The notes below the pieces were generated by a model. It did not search any database. It saw nothing but the letters and a program-made list of their open reading frames with translations, and was not told the DNA's origin. A program made the translations under genes and the position numbers. Below, in pieces: positions 26,240-35,533 of a stretch of DNA of 64,000 bases. Positions within the stretch are counted from its first letter, which is position 1. The number at the start of each line of letters is the position of its first letter. Source of the DNA: Gramella jeungdoensis (lineage in GTDB: Bacteria; Bacteroidota; Bacteroidia; Flavobacteriales; Flavobacteriaceae); NCBI RefSeq assembly GCF_023805255.1, contig NZ_JAMSCK010000001.1:744001-808000 (forward strand), in the 5' to 3' direction.

Positions 26240-27748
26240 ATGACAGATTTTAAAAATAAAGAAGTTTGGTTTGTCACCGGGAGCCAGCATTTATATGGCG
26301 AGGAAACCCTGAAACAGGTTGCGGCCAATTCTGCAGAAATAGTTAAGGGATTAAACGAATCCTCTTTTGTTCCGGTAAAGCTGGTTTATAAAGACACGGT
26401 AAAGACCCCTGACGAGATCACCCAGGTGATGCTGGAAGCAAATAATAACCAGAATTGTATAGGGATTATTACCTGGATGCATACCTTTTCTCCTGCCAAA
26501 ATGTGGATCAATGGATTAAGTATTCTTAAAAAACCGATCTGTCATTTACATACTCAATTTAATGCAGAGATCCCATGGGGTAAGATAGATATGGATTTTA
26601 TGAACCTGAACCAGTCGGCACATGGTGACCGTGAATTTGGTTTCATCATGTCGCGGATGCGTAAAAAGAGAAAGGTGGTCGTGGGTCACTGGCAAACCGA
26701 GGCAGTTCAGAAAAAAGTCGGGAACTGGCAGCGCGTCGCTTTGGGCTGGGATGAATTGCAGAACCTAAAGCTGGCACGTATTGGTGATAATATGAGAGAT
26801 GTTGCTGTAACCGAAGGGGATAAGGTAGCCGCACAGATCAAATTTGGTGTGCAGGTGAATGGTTACGATTCTTCAGATGTGACTAAACATATCGAAAAAG
26901 TGACCGACGAGCAGGTAAATGATCTTTTGAAAACTTATGAAAACGATTACAGTTTAACCGATTCCTTGAAAGAAGGCGGAGAAAAAAGACAGTCTCTGGT
27001 AGATGCAGCAAAGATCGAACTTGGCCTCAGAGCATTTCTGGACGAAGGTGGCTTCAAAGCATTTACCGATACATTTGAGAACCTTGGAGAAATTAAACAG
27101 TTACCGGGACTTGCCGTGCAAAGATTAATGGCCGATGGTTATGGTTTTGGTGCTGAAGGGGACTGGAAAACAGCGGCTCTGTTAAGAGCCATGAAAGTAA
27201 TGGCCCAGGGGCTTGAAGGGGGAACTTCCTTTATGGAAGATTATACTAACCATTTCAAAGCCGAGAAATCTTTTGTTCTTGGTTCACATATGCTGGAGAT
27301 CTGCCCCAGTATCGCTGACGAAAAGCCATACTGCGAAGTGCATCCACTGGGGATTGGAGGAAAGGAAGATCCGGTAAGGCTGGTATTCAATTCTCCTAAA
27401 GGAAACGCGCTGAATGCTTCACTTGTTGATATGGGTAACCGCTTCAGACTGATCGTTAACGAGGTGGAAGCCGTGGAGCCGGAAGCAGATCTTCCAAATC
27501 TACCTGTAGCCCGCGTCTTGTGGGATCCAAAACCAGATATGGATACGGCCGTGACCACGTGGATACTTGCCGGTGGCGCACATCATACGGTGTATACCCA
27601 GGCTCTGACCACCGAATTCCTGGAGGATTTTGCTGATATGGCCGGAATTGAACTTCTGGTGATCGATGATAATACTCGGGTAAGGGACTTCAAAGATACC
27701 CTAAACGCCAATGAGGCCTATTATCATCTGTTTCAGCACGGAATGTGA
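26240..27748 (+). CDS. araA: L-arabinose isomerase
   Basis: This 502-residue cytoplasmic enzyme isomerises L-arabinose to L-ribulose. Family marks are [82 protein letters not shown] and [12 protein letters not shown]. The length equals the usual 500. Order araB-araD-araA followed by galM is common in Bacteroidota. Confidence 0.97.
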   Translation: MTDFKNKEVWFVTGSQHLYGEETLKQVAANSAEIVKGLNESSFVPVKLVYKDTVKTPDEITQVMLEANNNQNCIGIITWMHTFSPAKMWINGLSILKKPICHLHTQFNAEIPWGKIDMDFMNLNQSAHGDREFGFIMSRMRKKRKVVVGHWQTEAVQKKVGNWQRVALGWDELQNLKLARIGDNMRDVAVTEGDKVAAQIKFGVQVNGYDSSDVTKHIEKVTDEQVNDLLKTYENDYSLTDSLKEGGEKRQSLVDAAKIELGLRAFLDEGGFKAFTDTFENLGEIKQLPGLAVQRLMADGYGFGAEGDWKTAALLRAMKVMAQGLEGGTSFMEDYTNHFKAEKSFVLGSHMLEICPSIADEKPYCEVHPLGIGGKEDPVRLVFNSPKGNALNASLVDMGNRFRLIVNEVEAVEPEADLPNLPVARVLWDPKPDMDTAVTTWILAGGAHHTVYTQALTTEFLEDFADMAGIELLVIDDNTRVRDFKDTLNANEAYYHLFQHGM

Positions 27749-27769
27749 TAACAAAATAACCACCTGATT

Positions 27770-28960
27770 ATGAAAAATTTTAATAACCTGCTCAGATTGT
27801 CAGGTATGGCCCTTCTTCTTGTATTAATACAATGTAAGAATCCTTCTGAAAATGAGGGATCTGAGCAAGAAGATTCCAGAATGGAAGAAAAAGGATTTAG
27901 TGTTCAAACACAGAATTTCGGAAAAACTTCAGAAGGTGAGAATGTAGAAAAATACATGATCTCACATACAAACGGACTGCAGATGGATGTGATCACCTAT
28001 GGAGGAATCATCACAGCCCTTAAAGTGCCTAATAAAGATGGAGTTTACGAGGATGTGGTTCTGGGTTTTGATTCCCTGTCCCAGTATGAAAAAGAAAATC
28101 CATATTTCGGAGCCATCATTGGCCGCTACGGGAACCGTATCGCCAAAGGTAAATTCTCTCTGGACGGGACCGAATATGTCCTTGAAACCAATGATGGAGA
28201 GAATCACCTGCACGGTGGGGAAAAAGGTTTTGATAAGGTGGTTTGGGATGCTGAAGTGAGCGAGAGCGAAGATGCGGTATCTCTTAAATTATCCTATACC
28301 AGTAAGGACGGGGAAGGTGGCTATCCGGGAAATCTTCAGACGGTGGTGACCTACACGTTAACACCAGTCAATACCTTGGATATACAATATAAGGCCACGA
28401 CAGATATGAAGACCATCGTAAATCTTACCCAGCATTCTTATTTCAACCTTTCGGCTGATTTTAGTCAGAAGATCCTCGATCATAAAGTTGAGATCAATGC
28501 CGATCAGTTCTTACCGGTGAATGAGACCCTGATCCCGACAGGTGAATTAAAACCTGTTGAAGGTACTCCTTTTGATTTTACGGAGCCAAAAGCCATTGGG
28601 ACCGAGCTTGATAAGGAAAAGAGCAATGAACAGTTGAAAAGAGGTCTGGGATATGACCATTGCTGGGTGCTTAATGAGCAGGACAGCGGTGTAAGGTTTG
28701 CCGCCTCAGCCTATCATCCTGAAAGTGGTCGATTTATGGAAGTTTTCACCAACGAACCTGGGATACAGTTCTATATAGGGAATTTCCTTGACGGGACCCT
28801 GCCTGCAAAAGGAGGTGGGACTTATGCTAAAAGAACGGGTTTCTGTCTGGAGACCCAGCATTATCCAGATTCGCCTAACCAGGAAGGATTTCCCTCGGTG
28901 GTATTGGAACCGGGAGAAAAATATACTTCTCAAACCTCTTACAAATTTTCAGTACAATAA
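27770..28960 (+). CDS. galM: Aldose 1-epimerase lipoprotein
   Basis: Mutarotase speeds interconversion of alpha and beta sugar anomers before uptake or isomerisation. The 396-residue protein has a lipobox Cys22 (LVLIQC) followed by an acidic linker, so it acts outside the cytoplasm. GalM motifs are GRYGNRIAKGKF, NHLHGGEKGFDK, NLTQHSYFNLS and the catalytic Glu region FCLETQHYPDSPNQ. It lies in the arabinose operon, one base before the ATG of symporter 2, supporting a role in presenting the right anomer to the transporter. Confidence 0.93.
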   Translation: MKNFNNLLRLSGMALLLVLIQCKNPSENEGSEQEDSRMEEKGFSVQTQNFGKTSEGENVEKYMISHTNGLQMDVITYGGIITALKVPNKDGVYEDVVLGFDSLSQYEKENPYFGAIIGRYGNRIAKGKFSLDGTEYVLETNDGENHLHGGEKGFDKVVWDAEVSESEDAVSLKLSYTSKDGEGGYPGNLQTVVTYTLTPVNTLDIQYKATTDMKTIVNLTQHSYFNLSADFSQKILDHKVEINADQFLPVNETLIPTGELKPVEGTPFDFTEPKAIGTELDKEKSNEQLKRGLGYDHCWVLNEQDSGVRFAASAYHPESGRFMEVFTNEPGIQFYIGNFLDGTLPAKGGGTYAKRTGFCLETQHYPDSPNQEGFPSVVLEPGEKYTSQTSYKFSVQ

Positions 28961-28961
28961 T

Positions 28962-30581
28962 ATGCAGACCTTAGATACTTTAGACTGGATCACCATTTCG
29001 ATTTATTTCGCCATACTTCTTGGAATAGCGATATGGGTGATCAATAAAAAACAATCGAATACCGAAGATTACTTCCTGGCCGGAAGAAATGTGGGGTGGT
29101 TCGTGGTTGGAGCTTCCATTTTTGCCTCCAATATCGGGTCTGAACACGTGGTTGGCCTTGCAGGAGCAGGTGCCGGTGATAAATTACCCATGCTTATTTA
29201 TGAGATTCAGGCCTGGGTGGTATTGATACTGGGTTGGGTTTTTCTTCCCTTTTATGCCAGAAGCGGTGTGTTTACCATGCCCGAATTCCTTGAAAAAAGA
29301 TTTGACGCGAGGTCGAGATGGGTATTGTCGGTTTTCTCAATAATAGCCTATGTACTCACCAAAATATCGGTAACCATTTACGCAGGTGGAGTAGTGGTTT
29401 CGGCTTTGCTTGGAATAGATTTCTGGACGGGTGCGCTTGGAACCGTGATCCTTACCGGACTATATACAGTACTTGGAGGAATGCGTGCGGTAGTATATAC
29501 CGAGACCCTGCAGGCAATTATTCTTGTAATAGGAGCTGCGGCACTTACTTTTATAGGACTTGATAAAGTTGGCGGATGGGAGAGTATGACCCAGACCGTG
29601 GGACCTGAGTATCTTGATATGTGGAGACCGGCAACCGATCCCGATTTCCCATGGCCTTCACTGCTTATAACCAGTTCCATCGTAGGTGTCTGGTACTGGT
29701 GTACGGATCAGTACATCGTTCAGCGAGCCCTTACAGCCAGGAATATTAAAGAAGGAAGACGAGGGACTATTTTTGGTGCATTGCTTAAATTGCTCCCGGT
29801 ATTCCTGTTCCTTATTCCCGGGATCATTGCCCTTACATTGAAGATGAGAGGAGAATTACACTGGGATAGCCCGGATGAAGCCTTTCCTGTATTGATGAGT
29901 AACTTACTGCCATCCGGTTTACGCGGACTTGTAGCGGCAGGTTTACTTGCAGCTCTAATGAGTTCATTAGCCTCCGTATTTAACTCATGTTCTACTTTAT
30001 TCACCGTAGATATCTATAAAAAATTAAGACCTAATACACCGGAAAAGAAACTTGTGCAAACAGGACAGATCGCAACAGTTATTATTGTAATTATAGGAAT
30101 TGCCTGGATACCAATCATGGCGAATATTTCCGGAGTTTTATATGAATACCTGCAAAGTGTTCAGTCTTATATTGCACCTCCTATAACGGCTGTATTCCTT
30201 CTTGGAATATTTTATAAAAGGATCAATGCTCAGGGAGCTATAACAACACTTGTTGTAGGCCTTATATTAGGTGCGGTTAGAATTACTCTTGAAATTGTTA
30301 AGGATTCTCTGGATTCGGACGGAATCTTATATATGCTTGGAGACATAAATTTCCTTTCTTTCGGAGCCTGGTTCTTCCTTTTCTGTATTGTATTGATTGT
30401 AGTGGTTAGTCTTCTTACTCCGGCTCCGGCACACGAGAAAACAGACAACCTTACCTTCCAGACCATTTCGGAAGTAGAGAAAAGAAATAATAAAACAAGT
30501 TATAACTGGAAAGATATTGCAGTTTCTGTGCTTATCGTTGCGATAGTAGCATGGGTGATGATATTTTTCAATGGGGAATAA
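28962..30581 (+). CDS. Sodium/solute symporter (SSS family), probable pentose importer 2
   Basis: This 539-residue membrane protein starts at ATG 28962 (MQTLDTLDWITISIYF). The frame is open further upstream inside galM, but the N-terminus of the paralogue at 19093 fixes the start. It shares the SSS motifs NTEDYFLAGRNVGWFVVGA and SNIGSEHVVGLAGAGAGDK with that paralogue, the main differences being in the last third. As the last gene of araB-araD-araA-galM, L-arabinose is the most likely cargo, and the copy beside xylAB may then prefer xylose; this split is inference. Confidence 0.9.
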   Translation: MQTLDTLDWITISIYFAILLGIAIWVINKKQSNTEDYFLAGRNVGWFVVGASIFASNIGSEHVVGLAGAGAGDKLPMLIYEIQAWVVLILGWVFLPFYARSGVFTMPEFLEKRFDARSRWVLSVFSIIAYVLTKISVTIYAGGVVVSALLGIDFWTGALGTVILTGLYTVLGGMRAVVYTETLQAIILVIGAAALTFIGLDKVGGWESMTQTVGPEYLDMWRPATDPDFPWPSLLITSSIVGVWYWCTDQYIVQRALTARNIKEGRRGTIFGALLKLLPVFLFLIPGIIALTLKMRGELHWDSPDEAFPVLMSNLLPSGLRGLVAAGLLAALMSSLASVFNSCSTLFTVDIYKKLRPNTPEKKLVQTGQIATVIIVIIGIAWIPIMANISGVLYEYLQSVQSYIAPPITAVFLLGIFYKRINAQGAITTLVVGLILGAVRITLEIVKDSLDSDGILYMLGDINFLSFGAWFFLFCIVLIVVVSLLTPAPAHEKTDNLTFQTISEVEKRNNKTSYNWKDIAVSVLIVAIVAWVMIFFNGE

Positions 30582-30591
30582 CTCAGGTACC

Positions 30592-30628
30592 TACAGGATG
30601 GATTCCAGATAATAGATAAAGAAATTGC
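30592..30628 (+). promoter_or_regulatory. Candidate TACAGGAT-type promoter before tagaturonate reductase
   Basis: TACAGGATGG (30592-30601), 19 bases, GAAATTGC (30621-30628). TCAGGTA (30583-30589) before it forms a partial inverted repeat. It is the sister copy of 23776-23812. The weak -7 fit lowers confidence, but the position relative to the ATG (30659) is the same in both. Confidence 0.35.
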
Positions 30629-30658
30629 TACTCGTAAACTGCTGTTTAGAATGGAATT

Positions 30659-32122
30659 ATGAGGAACGTCCTGAATAAAAGACTTACTAGGGAAAAGACT
30701 GGTCTAACGAGGAAGCTTCCTGTAAGGGTAGTACAGTTTGGAGAGGGGAATTTTCTAAGGGCATTTGTAGATTATATTATTGAAAGGCTAAACAAAGAGG
30801 CCGACTTTAACGCCGGGGTTGCTGTAATTCAGCCATTGCCCGGGGGGGCGGTAAATATGCTTAATCAGCAGGATGGGCTCTATAACCTTTTTATGAAAGG
30901 TATCCGTAAGGGAAGGAAGATAGAGGAAAAAGAGGTTATTTCCTGTATCCAGCATGGAATTGATCCCTATAAAGATTATGAGAAATATCTAAAGCTTGCT
31001 GAAGAAGAGAGTCTTGAGTTCATAATTTCGAATACCACCGAAGCAGGTATTGCTTTTGATGAGAATGATACTCTGCAGGGCACTCCGCATAATAGCTTTC
31101 CGGCGAAGTTGACAGCCCTGCTTTATAGAAGATTTCAACATTTTGGAGGTGCCCCGGAAAAGGGATTGATCATACTCCCCTTTGAACTGATTAATAATAA
31201 CGCCGATACCTTAAAGAAAATCATTCTTAAATACTCCGATTTATGGGATTTGGAGGAAGGATTTATAAACTGGGTTAAAAATCATAATTCCTTTCATAAT
31301 ACTCTTGTAGACAGGATAGTCCCGGGTTATCCGGCTGAAAATATCGAGATCTATCAGAAGGAGGTTCTCTTTGAAGATAAGCTTATAGTGGCCGTGGAAA
31401 TATTTATTGAAGGTGATGAAGAATTAAAAGCGAAGGTTCCCTTTGATCAAATAGATGAAAATATACTGATAGTAAAGGATCTTCAGCCATACAGAACACG
31501 AAAGGTGAGGATTTTAAACGGGGCGCATACTACAATGGTCCCTTTTTCTTTGATGTATGGTAATAAAACAGTAAAGGAGATATTAGATGATCAGTTCACC
31601 AGAAGCTTTGTAAAAGACGCGATCTTTGATGAAATTATCCCCACACTTTCCCTGCCAGAGGAGGAACTAAATTTGTTTGCAGAGGAGGTGCTGGACCGCT
31701 TTAGAAATCCATTTCTGAAACACAAGCTTTCCAGTATAGCACTTAATTCTGTTTCAAAATTCAAAGTAAGAGTATTACCCAGCCTGCTGGCTTATCAACA
31801 GCAAAAAGAGAAGCTGCCCGTGAAGCTAACATTTGCTTTGGCATGTCTTCTTCGGTTTTACGGATCCCTTTGGAATGGCAGAAGATTGCCTGTAAAGGAT
31901 GACGAAAAGGTTGTTTCAGCCTTAAAGGATATCTGGAGAGCGAGCGACTATAACCAGGTTTCGATAAAGGCCCTTTCTAATACTGAATTCTGGGATCAGG
32001 ATCTAAGCAAAATAAATGGATTGGTGGAAGCTGTTTCACTTGCCCTGGTCTTCATAGATAAATATGGCATTGAAGAGGGATTTGAGGAATTCAGGGGCCA
32101 GATGAGAAATTTTAAATACTGA
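30659..32122 (+). CDS. uxaB: Tagaturonate reductase
   Basis: This 487-residue NAD-dependent enzyme of the long-chain mannitol dehydrogenase family reduces D-tagaturonate to D-altronate in galacturonate catabolism. The N-terminus carries VVQFGEGNFLRAFVDYII and the catalytic region RKVRILNGAHTTMVPFSLM, as in UxaB; a fructuronate reductase would be less likely by sequence. No altronate dehydratase (uxaA) occurs in the window, although the epimerase-type bypass enzymes lie just downstream. The gene lies 77 bases after symporter 2. An 8-base-stem hairpin follows it. Confidence 0.9.
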   Translation: MRNVLNKRLTREKTGLTRKLPVRVVQFGEGNFLRAFVDYIIERLNKEADFNAGVAVIQPLPGGAVNMLNQQDGLYNLFMKGIRKGRKIEEKEVISCIQHGIDPYKDYEKYLKLAEEESLEFIISNTTEAGIAFDENDTLQGTPHNSFPAKLTALLYRRFQHFGGAPEKGLIILPFELINNNADTLKKIILKYSDLWDLEEGFINWVKNHNSFHNTLVDRIVPGYPAENIEIYQKEVLFEDKLIVAVEIFIEGDEELKAKVPFDQIDENILIVKDLQPYRTRKVRILNGAHTTMVPFSLMYGNKTVKEILDDQFTRSFVKDAIFDEIIPTLSLPEEELNLFAEEVLDRFRNPFLKHKLSSIALNSVSKFKVRVLPSLLAYQQQKEKLPVKLTFALACLLRFYGSLWNGRRLPVKDDEKVVSALKDIWRASDYNQVSIKALSNTEFWDQDLSKINGLVEAVSLALVFIDKYGIEEGFEEFRGQMRNFKY

Positions 32123-32124
32123 AG

Positions 32125-32145
32125 ATTCAGAAGCGAATTCTGAAT
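32125..32145 (+). other. Hairpin after tagaturonate reductase
   Basis: ATTCAGAA and TTCTGAAT form a perfect 8-base stem with a GCGAA loop two bases after the uxaB stop. No T-run follows. It lies in an 80-base gap and may separate expression of uxaB from the following lipoprotein gene. Confidence 0.4.
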
Positions 32146-32202
32146 TGCTATAAAACGGATAATCTAATTAATCTGACTAATTATAAAAATAACTTCAATA
32201 AT

Positions 32203-33459
32203 ATGATTTTGAACAGACTAAACTCTTTAAGCTCTATAGCCTTGATCTTGATTGTGCTTTGCATCGGATGTAAAGATAAGAAACAACAGGAAGAAAAGGC
32301 AACATCTGAAGTGGGTGATACCTTAGAACAGATTTCCGAAGATCTGAAATGGTATGAAAGAATGATGCTTTCAGAGATTTCCCGATTTCCGGAGGCCTCC
32401 AAACTTGATTTTGTAGATCAGGCAAGGTGGAGTTACACCAACGGACTTGTTTTGAATGCCTGTGAAGGGGTGTATAAAGAAACTGGGAAAGATAAATATT
32501 TCGATTATATCTATGCTTATGCTGATGCTTTGGTAGAACCAAATGGTTCGATCAAGACTTACGAAATGAGCAAGTATAATCTTGATATGATAAAATCGGG
32601 TGATAATTTATTATATCTGTACAAGGAATCCGGGGAGGAAAGGTTTAGAAAAGCGGCCGATACTTTAAGGAACCAGTTAAAGGATCAGCCACGTACGCCA
32701 GAAGGAGGATTCTGGCATAAAAAACGTTATACCCAACAGATGTGGCTTGACGGACTGTATATGGCTGAACCTTTTTACGCCCAGTATACAAAAATGTTCT
32801 CAGACAGCTTAAAGACGGAAGCTGAAGCCTACAATGATATAGTGAAGCAATTCGAATTGATCCAGGAGCATGCTCTGGATGAGAAGACCGGCCTTCTTTA
32901 CCACGGTTGGGATAGCAGTAAACAGCAGCGATGGGCTGATAAAGAGACGGGAACCTCACCAAATTTCTGGTCAAGGGCTATGGGCTGGTATGCAATGGCC
33001 ATTGTAGATGTCTTGGACTATCTGCCTGAAGAAAATCCGGGAAGAGAGAAGCTTATTGGTTACCTTAATGGACTTGGGGATGCCTTATTAAAATATCAGG
33101 ATGAAGAGACCGGATTATGGTATCAGGTGACCGACCAGGGAGACAGAGAAGGTAATTACCTTGAAGCGTCCGGTTCCTCGATGTTTACTTATACATTTGC
33201 TAAAGGATATAATAAAGGCTATTTACCTGAAAAATTCAATACGGCGGCCCAGAAAGCCTATGAAGGTATATTGAACGAACTAATAAGCGTTGAAGAAAAT
33301 GGCCTGGTAAATCTTAACCAGGTTTGTGCGGTGGCAGGTCTTGGAGGTGATCCTTACAGAGATGGTTCATATGAGTATTATGTGAACGAAAAGATTAGGG
33401 CTAACGATCCCAAGGGAACAGGGCCTTTTATTTTGGCGAGTCTGACTTTAAATCGTTAG
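32203..33459 (+). CDS. Unsaturated rhamnogalacturonyl hydrolase lipoprotein 2 (GH105)
   Basis: This 418-residue GH105 enzyme has lipobox Cys23 (CIGC). It is a close paralogue of 5546-6799, with long identical blocks such as FWHKKRYTQQMWLDGLYMA, LLYHGWDSSKQQ and NLNQVCAVAGLGGDPYRD. The general-acid Asp in MWLDGLYM is conserved. It would free unsaturated galacturonate from lyase-generated oligosaccharides. Its place between uxaB and uxuA ties it to galacturonate catabolism, whereas the first copy sits with the depolymerases. Differences cluster near MVTDEGDIRTYKLSD versus LVEPNGSIKTYEMSK and may alter substrate length or the neighbouring sugar recognised. Confidence 0.92.
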   Translation: MILNRLNSLSSIALILIVLCIGCKDKKQQEEKATSEVGDTLEQISEDLKWYERMMLSEISRFPEASKLDFVDQARWSYTNGLVLNACEGVYKETGKDKYFDYIYAYADALVEPNGSIKTYEMSKYNLDMIKSGDNLLYLYKESGEERFRKAADTLRNQLKDQPRTPEGGFWHKKRYTQQMWLDGLYMAEPFYAQYTKMFSDSLKTEAEAYNDIVKQFELIQEHALDEKTGLLYHGWDSSKQQRWADKETGTSPNFWSRAMGWYAMAIVDVLDYLPEENPGREKLIGYLNGLGDALLKYQDEETGLWYQVTDQGDREGNYLEASGSSMFTYTFAKGYNKGYLPEKFNTAAQKAYEGILNELISVEENGLVNLNQVCAVAGLGGDPYRDGSYEYYVNEKIRANDPKGTGPFILASLTLNR

Positions 33460-33521
33460 AGATTTGAATTTATGATCCGTAAATTTGTTATAAGCCTGTT
33501 TAAGAACTAAAAAATAAACTG

Positions 33522-34703
33522 ATGATTTTTGAAAAAAGCTGGAGATGGTATGGGCCACACGACCCGGTTTCGTTGAAGACCATAAAGCAGGCTGGTGCCA
33601 ATGGAGTGGTAACAGCTTTACATCATATCCCGGTGGGCGAGATATGGACTGTGGAGGAGATCCGGAAGCGAATTGATATGCTGGAAGAAAGTAACACTCA
33701 GCATGGCTTTAAATTGTACTGGAACGTTGTGGAAAGCCTTCCTGTTCATGAGGATATCAAGCAGGGAAAAGAAACCCGCGACCAGCTCATAGAAAATTAT
33801 AAGGTCAGTCTTAAGAATCTTGCCAGTTGCGGTATTAGCCGTATATGTTACAATTTTATGCCTGTGCTTGACTGGCTCAGAACCAATGTCCGTTTCGAAC
33901 TGGAAGATGGCAGCACAGCCCTTTATTACAGCAGGATAGATCTTGTTGTTTTCGATCTTTTCATTCTCAAGAGAGAGAATGCCAGAGAAGATTATGAAGA
34001 ATCCCTTCTGGAAGAAGCCGAAAAAAAATATTCCCGGATGAGCGAGAAAGAGCGGGCAACCTTAAAGGAGAGCCTGCTTATGGCATTGCCGGGAGACCAG
34101 GCCGGGTTCACGCTTGAGAAGCTTAGGAAGGGCTTAAAGGATTATGAAGGTCTCAGCGCGGAAGACCTTAAGGAAAACCTGCTTTATTTTCTGAAAGAGG
34201 TCATTCCTGTAGCTGAAGAGAATGGTGTTAAGTTAGCCATCCATCCTGATGACCCGCCATGGCCTGTATTGGGTTTACCACGAATTATAAGCTCAATTGA
34301 AGACCTGGAATATATTTTTACCAAGGTTCCGCAAAACGCTAACGGACTTACTTTTTGCAGTGGTAGCCTGGGGGCTTCTGCTTCCAACGATCTGGAAGGA
34401 ATTCTGACGAAATTCTACGACAGAATTCATTTTGTTCATCTAAGATCTGTTCAGCGGGAGGGAAATTCGGTTTTCTTTGAAGCCAATCATTTGGAAGGCA
34501 ATGCTGATATTCTTAAACTGATGAAGAAGTTCCACGAACTTCAGAAGAAAAATAAAAGGGAAACTCTGCCAATGCGACCCGATCATGGTCATGAAATGAT
34601 GGATGATCAGGGCAAGCAATTCTATCCGGGATATTCGGCTATTGGCCGTATGCGCGGCCTTGCCGAATTAAGAGGTTTGGAGTTTGCACTTGTCAATAAA
34701 TAA
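33522..34703 (+). CDS. uxuA: Mannonate dehydratase
   Basis: This 393-residue cytoplasmic TIM-barrel enzyme dehydrates D-mannonate to 2-keto-3-deoxygluconate. UxuA motifs are SWRWYGPHDPVSL, GVVTALHHIPVGE, VKLAIHPDDPPWPVLGLPRI, FVHLRSVQREG and LPMRPDHGHEMMDD, which include the metal-binding His and Asp residues. The length is normal. The next gene is 10 bases downstream. With the SDR and the UxaE-like protein that follow, it completes a route from tagaturonate through fructuronate and mannonate. Confidence 0.95.
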   Translation: MIFEKSWRWYGPHDPVSLKTIKQAGANGVVTALHHIPVGEIWTVEEIRKRIDMLEESNTQHGFKLYWNVVESLPVHEDIKQGKETRDQLIENYKVSLKNLASCGISRICYNFMPVLDWLRTNVRFELEDGSTALYYSRIDLVVFDLFILKRENAREDYEESLLEEAEKKYSRMSEKERATLKESLLMALPGDQAGFTLEKLRKGLKDYEGLSAEDLKENLLYFLKEVIPVAEENGVKLAIHPDDPPWPVLGLPRIISSIEDLEYIFTKVPQNANGLTFCSGSLGASASNDLEGILTKFYDRIHFVHLRSVQREGNSVFFEANHLEGNADILKLMKKFHELQKKNKRETLPMRPDHGHEMMDDQGKQFYPGYSAIGRMRGLAELRGLEFALVNK

Positions 34704-34713
34704 ATACAACGAA

Positions 34714-35520
34714 ATGCATAATTTAAAAAATAAAGTAGCGGTAATAACAGGTGGAAATGGTGTGCTGGGAGGAGCCATTGCTAAAGGTCTCGCGCAGAAT
34801 GGTGTCAGGGTTGGAATTCTTGGGAGAAGTGAAGATACCGTAAATGAAAGAGTAGATGAAATAAAGGAAGCGGGGGGAGAAGCCCTTGCCCTGGTAGCTG
34901 ATGTCCTGGATGAGGAAAAACTGGTCTCAGCTAAAGAAAAAATTGTGAGGGAATTCGGCCCTGTAGATATTCTTGTAAATGCCGCCGGAGGAAATATGAA
35001 GGGTGCCGTGATCACCCCCGATCAGTCAATCTTTGACCTTAATATTGATGATCTTGATAAGGTTGGCGATTTGAATTTCAAGGGTACTGTCCTACCAACA
35101 CTGGTATTTTCAAAAGCGATGACAGAGGCTGGCAAGGGAAGTATAATAAATATCTCCTCGATGGCCGCCCAAAGAGCTTTAACGAGGGTGATGGGTTATG
35201 CCGCCTCAAAGGCAGCGATAGATAATTTTACAAAATGGCTCGCCGTAGAAATGAACTCCAAGTATGGCGACGGAATTCGAGTCAATGCGATCGCTCCTGG
35301 TTTTTTTATTGGTGAACAAAACAGGAGTTTGCTGCTAAATGATGATGGGAGTCTAACCAGTCGTGGAGAGACCATTATTTCTCAAACGCCTATGAAGAGA
35401 TTTGGGAAACCAGAGGAGCTGCAGGGAGTGGCGAACTGGCTGGCCAGTGACGAATCTTCATTCGTAACAGGAACAATCATTCCGGTAGATGGTGGCTTTG
35501 GAGCCTTTAGCGGTGTGTAA
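34714..35520 (+). CDS. Short-chain dehydrogenase, probable D-mannonate oxidoreductase
   Basis: This 268-residue SDR starts at ATG 34714 (MHNLKNKVAVITGGNG); an in-frame upstream start would overlap uxuA and add nothing to the fold. The cofactor motif GGNGVLGGAIA, NAAGG and catalytic YAASK are present. SDRs with the insert AGGNMKGAVITPDQS lying beside uxuA act as fructuronate reductase/mannonate oxidoreductase in many Bacteroidota and Thermotoga-like clusters; here this is inferred from context. No classical UxuB of the mannitol dehydrogenase family occurs in the window apart from the UxaB-type protein. Confidence 0.82.
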   Translation: MHNLKNKVAVITGGNGVLGGAIAKGLAQNGVRVGILGRSEDTVNERVDEIKEAGGEALALVADVLDEEKLVSAKEKIVREFGPVDILVNAAGGNMKGAVITPDQSIFDLNIDDLDKVGDLNFKGTVLPTLVFSKAMTEAGKGSIINISSMAAQRALTRVMGYAASKAAIDNFTKWLAVEMNSKYGDGIRVNAIAPGFFIGEQNRSLLLNDDGSLTSRGETIISQTPMKRFGKPEELQGVANWLASDESSFVTGTIIPVDGGFGAFSGV

Positions 35521-35533
35521 AAATTTATGAGTC

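Noticed and set aside
28788-28961. Longer N-terminus for symporter 2 starting inside galM
   Set aside because: It would overlap the conserved GalM C-terminus and add a soluble segment absent from the paralogue at 19093; ATG 28962 gives the matching start.
32125-32145. Hairpin after uxaB considered as an intrinsic terminator
   Set aside because: The stem is perfect, but no T-run follows, so it is listed only as a hairpin.
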